Part shown: piece after piece, positions 6,874-9,085 of the stretch | Layout of the letters: every line of letters starts with the position of its first letter | How positions within the stretch are numbered: the stretch's first letter is position 1 | Assembly: GCA_964001155.1 (NCBI GenBank) | Contig: CAXFCD010000212.1 | Location: 1-9,085 of the forward strand | Reading direction: 5' to 3' | Length of the DNA stretch: 9,085 nucleotides | Origin: CAXFCD01 sp964001155 | GTDB taxonomy: Bacteria > Fidelibacterota > Marinisomatia > Marinisomatales > UBA1611 | Program-made: the position numbers and the translations under genes | The notes under the pieces: generated by a model | Databases searched by the model: none | Seen by the model: only the letters and a program-made list of their open reading frames with translations | Told to the model about the DNA's origin: nothing

Positions 6874-7728
6874 TTGAACCCTTCATTGACACGCCACACA
6901 TTTTCTGATTGGTGCCGGAATCCAAACCGGGAAACCTTGGTCATGGGTATTTTGAATGTAACGCCTGATTCCTTCAGCGATGGTGGTCAATTCTTTTCAG
7001 TAGAAGCTGCGATCGAGCATGGGCAATCGTTCATTAATGATGGTGCTGATATCATCGATATTGGTGGGGAATCAACTCGACCCGGCGCGGATCCATTGTC
7101 CATTGAAGACGAACTGGAGCGCGTCATTCCCGTCATTAAAAGTATCCGGAAAGATCATAATGACATTTTAATTTCTATCGATACTTACAAATCTGAAGTT
7201 GCACAACAAGCCATAGAAGCAGGGGCAGATATAGTGAATGATGTGAGTGGTTTTGTCATGGATCCCAAAATGCCGACCGCGATCGCCAATTTTAATGCAT
7301 TCGTCATTTTGATGCACATGAAGGGTAAACCAACAAATATGCAGGAGAATCCAAGTTATGATGATTTGATTGTAGACATTAGTTCATTTTTACTGTACCA
7401 AATCAATATTGCGAAAACTACTGGAATTCCCACAGATAAAATTATTTTGGATCCGGGAATTGGGTTTGGGAAAACAGCTGCTCATAATTTCACAATTATC
7501 CAAAAATTAAATAGATTTTGTGAATTGGGTTTTCCAATAATGATTGGCCCAAGCCGAAAATCCTTTATTGGCACGACTTTGGATTTACCACCAAGCGAGA
7601 GAATAGAAGGCACAGCAGCTGCTGTATCCGCCGGCATTTTGAATGGGGCTCGCATTGTGAGAGTCCACGATGTGAAAGAAATGAAGCGCGTGGTGGCCAT
7701 TACCGAAAAGATAAGGACTGCTGCATGA
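6874..7728 (+). CDS. folP: FolP, dihydropteroate synthase
   Basis: FolP joins p-aminobenzoate to hydroxymethyl-dihydropterin diphosphate in folate synthesis and is the sulfonamide target. Counting from TTG 6874 (284 residues), the marks are VMGILNVTPDSFSDGG starting near 23, IDIGGESTRPG near 61-71, MHMKGKP near 147-153, DPGIGFGKT at 193-201, GPSRKSFIG at 225-233 and VRVHDV at 262-267. All are standard pterin, sulfonamide-pocket or phosphate-binding segments. The frame also offers GTG 6823 and ATG 6826 inside ftsH, which would add 17 or 16 residues without family similarity. TTG 6874 is preferred: it starts one base after the ftsH stop, gives about 23 residues before the first motif, and has GGAAG 12 bases upstream. 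The start remains the uncertain part. The stop overlaps the cdaA start by four bases (ATGA). Confidence 0.94.
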   Translation: MNPSLTRHTFSDWCRNPNRETLVMGILNVTPDSFSDGGQFFSVEAAIEHGQSFINDGADIIDIGGESTRPGADPLSIEDELERVIPVIKSIRKDHNDILISIDTYKSEVAQQAIEAGADIVNDVSGFVMDPKMPTAIANFNAFVILMHMKGKPTNMQENPSYDDLIVDISSFLLYQINIAKTTGIPTDKIILDPGIGFGKTAAHNFTIIQKLNRFCELGFPIMIGPSRKSFIGTTLDLPPSERIEGTAAAVSAGILNGARIVRVHDVKEMKRVVAITEKIRTAA

Positions 7729-8501
7729 CACTTTTCAAATTTGGATTTTTAACGCTGACGCTCATCGATGTGGTTGACATTATTTTAGTCACATGGATTT
7801 TTGTAAAAGTTTACCAGTATTTCCGTGAAACCCGTGCAGGGCAAATGTTGATTGGTTTGGTCATTTTGCTCATTTCTTCTTTTCTGTTCAACTCATTTGG
7901 ATTGAGTGCCATGTCTTGGTTGGTGAACCAATTCCAAACTGTTTGGGTCGTGGCCTTTGTGATTTTATTTCAGCCGGAAATCCGGCGATTGCTGATTTAT
8001 GTAGGCCAAACAAGATTCTTCCAACGAATCTTTATGATGGGTACCTCCCGATCCCTGGAAGCTGTGGTTGAAGCATCTCTTATTTTAGCAGAAAAAAAAT
8101 GGGGCGCTTTGATTGTGATTCAACGTGAAACCGGATTGCGGTCTTACAAAGAAGCAGGGACTCCACTCAAAGCGGAAGTATCAACACCGCTTTTATTGTC
8201 CGTATTTAATCCGGGCTCTCCCATGCATGACGGCGCAGTCATTTTGCAAAACACTTTGTTGGAAGCTGCCGGATGTATTTTGCCCCTTACGGAAAGTCAA
8301 ATGGTTCTCCCGGAAATGGGAACACGACATCGTGCTGCATTGGGACTTACAGAAGAATCAGATGCCATTGTGGTGGTTGTTTCTGAAGAACGAGGGACAA
8401 TCTCTACTGCTGAAAACGGACGTTTCACCCATTTGGACATGGATGAAATGAAATTGCGGCGTTATTTGAATGAGCGGTTGTTTATTTCCTCTGGTGATTA
8501 A
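7725..8501 (+). CDS. cdaA: CdaA, membrane diadenylate cyclase (c-di-AMP synthase)
   Basis: CdaA condenses two ATP molecules into cyclic di-AMP, a second messenger controlling potassium and osmolyte uptake and cell-wall balance. The 258-residue protein has three N-terminal membrane helices (about 15-33, 41-60 and 64-84), then a cytoplasmic DAC (DisA_N) domain. The domain shows MHDGAVI with the catalytic DGA at 169-171, GTRHRAALG at 199-207 and SEERGTIS at 220-227, so the active site looks intact. It overlaps folP by four bases (ATGA), a pairing often seen in Bacteroidota-like genomes. In Firmicutes cdaA is usually followed by the regulator gene cdaR (YbbR); here no + strand gene follows, and an integron-type site begins within ten bases of the stop. 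Confidence 0.95.
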   Translation: MTLFKFGFLTLTLIDVVDIILVTWIFVKVYQYFRETRAGQMLIGLVILLISSFLFNSFGLSAMSWLVNQFQTVWVVAFVILFQPEIRRLLIYVGQTRFFQRIFMMGTSRSLEAVVEASLILAEKKWGALIVIQRETGLRSYKEAGTPLKAEVSTPLLLSVFNPGSPMHDGAVILQNTLLEAAGCILPLTESQMVLPEMGTRHRAALGLTEESDAIVVVVSEERGTISTAENGRFTHLDMDEMKLRRYLNERLFISSGD

Positions 8502-8510
8502 TTTTTTCAA

Positions 8511-8569
8511 CTCTAACGACCAAACTCATCCGCCGCCTTTGGCCGGTCGGCTGGAGTGCCTTGTTAGGC
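8511..8569 (-). other. attC recombination site of an integron cassette (last in array)
   Basis: Read on the minus strand this 59-base site has R'' GCCTAAC (8563-8569), a spacer, arm L'' ACTCCAGCCG, a GC-rich central loop, arm L' CGGATGAGT, a second spacer and R' GTTAGAG (8511-8517). The arms pair with one extrahelical C in L'' and one mismatch, which is the attC pattern and sets the minus-strand orientation. R'' fits RYYYAAC exactly; R' fits GTTRRRY except its final base (G for Y). Crossover would fall between 8517 and 8516. The site lies 18 bases past the DUF805 stop and 9 bases after the cdaA stop. Confidence 0.8.
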
Positions 8570-8587
8570 GGTTCTATCTGAGTTGTG

Positions 8588-8944
8588 TCAGCAAGAGTTT
8601 CCATATTTATTTTCTTCACCCGTTCCTTCGCTTGCCCACCAAATTATAAGCGGAATTAGTCCGATTACTGTTAGTATAAGTAATTGCCACCATCCGCTTC
8701 TGTTAGTGTCATGTAGCCTTCTTGCGCCAGCAGCAATAACGGGGAAAAGCAATACCAAGTTAATAATGGTAGATAGTACTTCTGACGGATCCACAAGTAT
8801 AGCTCCCCAACTTAGAAGCACAGTGAAGAGGTAAAACCACCAAAATTCAGGTCTTGTAGCTCTACCTTTGAAGTCGAAGAATTTAGCAAAACATGTTGAT
8901 ATTGCGTTTCCAAATGTCATTGCTTGTTGTGTGTTATTTGTCAT
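8588..8944 (-). CDS. DUF805 family small membrane protein, cassette-borne
   Basis: This 118-residue protein matches the DUF805 pattern: an N-terminal FDFKGRATRPEFWWF segment (24-38), two or three membrane helices (about 34-50, 57-73 and 86-103), the signature RRLHDTNRSGWWQLL (75-89) and a polar end with GTGEENKYG (107-115). DUF805 proteins are small inner-membrane proteins of unknown function. The ATG at 8944 is supported by GAGGAGT seven bases upstream on the minus strand. It is the only minus-strand gene, lies convergent to cdaA and sits inside a predicted integron cassette, so it is probably a transferred accessory gene rather than part of the housekeeping operon. The + strand frame across the same bases is only its shadow. 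Family assignment is good; no function can be assigned. Confidence 0.88.
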   Translation of the reverse strand: MTNNTQQAMTFGNAISTCFAKFFDFKGRATRPEFWWFYLFTVLLSWGAILVDPSEVLSTIINLVLLFPVIAAGARRLHDTNRSGWWQLLILTVIGLIPLIIWWASEGTGEENKYGNSC

Positions 8945-8951
8945 TGATATT

Positions 8952-8958
8952 ACTCCTC
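8952..8958 (-). promoter_or_regulatory. Ribosome binding site of the DUF805 gene
   Basis: On the minus strand GAGGAGT lies seven bases before the ATG at 8944. It is a strong Shine-Dalgarno sequence and fixes the start within the short cassette leader. Confidence 0.7.
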
Positions 8959-9003
8959 TACTCTATAAGTTTAGCAGTTTGGTCGGCATTGGGGGAATAT
9001 ACC

Positions 9004-9034
9004 GTCTAACGAATAAACTCACCGGCGGACGGCG
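9004..9034 (-). other. R'-L' half of a second attC (or attI) site; left arm not in window
   Basis: On the minus strand a GC-rich arm (CGCCGTCCGCCGGTGAG) leads through TTTATTC to GTTAGAC at 9010-9004, an exact GTTRRRY core. The last 18 bases before the core's final base match the corresponding part of the left attC at 15 of 18 positions, so the two are related sites. No complementary R''/L'' arm occurs between 9035 and 9085. It therefore lies past the right edge (a long-loop attC), has been lost, or the site is an attI, which lacks a second arm. It marks the upstream boundary of the DUF805 cassette. Confidence 0.6.
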
Positions 9035-9085
9035 AATCTATTCTCAAATCTTTTGTTATTACTCTCATCATAAATTTACCAAAAA

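Larger units (their letters stand above)
8517..9009 (-). mobile_element. Integron gene cassette carrying one DUF805 gene (493 bp)
   Basis: The unit runs from the predicted crossover in the right-hand R' core (minus strand G^TTAGAC, cut between 9010 and 9009) to the crossover in the attC at its left end (cut between 8517 and 8516). It holds a single gene in the same orientation as its attC, with about 65 bases before the start codon and 18 bases between stop and attC. That compact, promoter-poor layout is typical of integron cassettes, which move by IntI-catalysed recombination. No integrase gene is inside the window, so an integron cannot be told from an integrase-less attC cluster. No clear -35/-10 pair was found in the cassette, so expression may depend on an upstream promoter beyond the right edge. 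Confidence 0.72.

Noticed and set aside
8125..8451. + strand open frame of 108 codons inside cdaA
   Set aside because: It is an out-of-frame reading of the diadenylate cyclase domain, whose own frame has all catalytic motifs.
8502..8515. Rho-independent terminator after cdaA
   Set aside because: There is a T run (8502-8508) but no stable hairpin in front of it; the paired sequence further on is the attC.
8511..8569. attC read in the + orientation, ending in a perfect GTTAGGC core
   Set aside because: R boxes are inverted repeats, so both directions look plausible. The extrahelical base lies in the right-hand arm, and the only adjacent complete gene is on the minus strand with its stop next to the site, so minus orientation fits better.
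8583..8834. + strand open frame of 83 codons
   Set aside because: It lies antisense to the DUF805 gene, has no recognisable motif and no ribosome binding site; it is a shadow.
8945..9003. Cassette-internal promoter for the DUF805 gene
   Set aside because: TATATT and TATAGA both occur on the minus strand, but neither has a reasonable -35 hexamer at 16-18 bases.
9011..9085. A complete second attC within the window
   Set aside because: No R''/L'' arm complementary to the GTGAGTTTATTC arm can be found before the window ends; only half a site is supported.

Overview
The window is bacterial. Nine protein genes run on the + strand as one compact, mostly overlapping block (positions 2-8501). A single minus-strand gene at 8588-8944 then lies inside what looks like an integron gene cassette. 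The DNA is moderately AT-rich, and start codons include GTG and TTG at stop/start overlaps. The order tilS-hpt-ftsH-folP-cdaA, next to cytochrome c maturation genes and an archaeal-type glyceraldehyde-3-phosphate dehydrogenase, suggests an uncultured lineage near the Bacteroidota/FCB group, possibly Marinimicrobia (SAR406). That placement is an inference from gene order and protein style, not a database result.

Region 1 (2-1103) is the end of a cytochrome c maturation cluster: the C-terminal half of CcmB, then CcmC, then a 30-residue single-helix protein in the CcmD position. These would form the inner-membrane part of the CcmABCD heme-handling complex. The cluster stops there; no ccmE or ccmF follows.

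Region 2 (1117-2825) is a pair with a 4-base stop/start overlap: a type II (archaeal-type) GAPDH homologue with an altered active-site segment, and a glyoxalase-II-like metallo-beta-lactamase-fold hydrolase with a complete metal-ligand set.

Region 3 (2828-8501) is a housekeeping run: TilS (tRNA-Ile lysidine synthase), Hpt (purine salvage), FtsH (membrane AAA+ protease with an unusual long basic tail), FolP (dihydropteroate synthase) and CdaA (membrane diadenylate cyclase making c-di-AMP). Junctions are 15 bases or less, or overlapping, so co-transcription and translational coupling are likely. I saw no convincing internal promoter or rho-independent terminator.

Region 4 (8502-9085) is the accessory part. 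A 59-base site at 8511-8569 has the architecture of an integron attC site: R boxes at both ends, imperfect paired arms, one extrahelical base. On the minus strand it sits 18 bases after the stop codon of a DUF805 membrane-protein gene. At the other end of that gene, 9004-9010 is a perfect R' core (GTTAGAC on the minus strand), preceded by an arm that closely matches the corresponding arm of the first site. The unit between the two predicted crossover points is 493 bases, a normal size for a one-gene cassette. The left attC has a degenerate terminal base in R', as expected where the last cassette of an array abuts non-cassette DNA. The array therefore probably continues to the right of the window and ends just behind cdaA.
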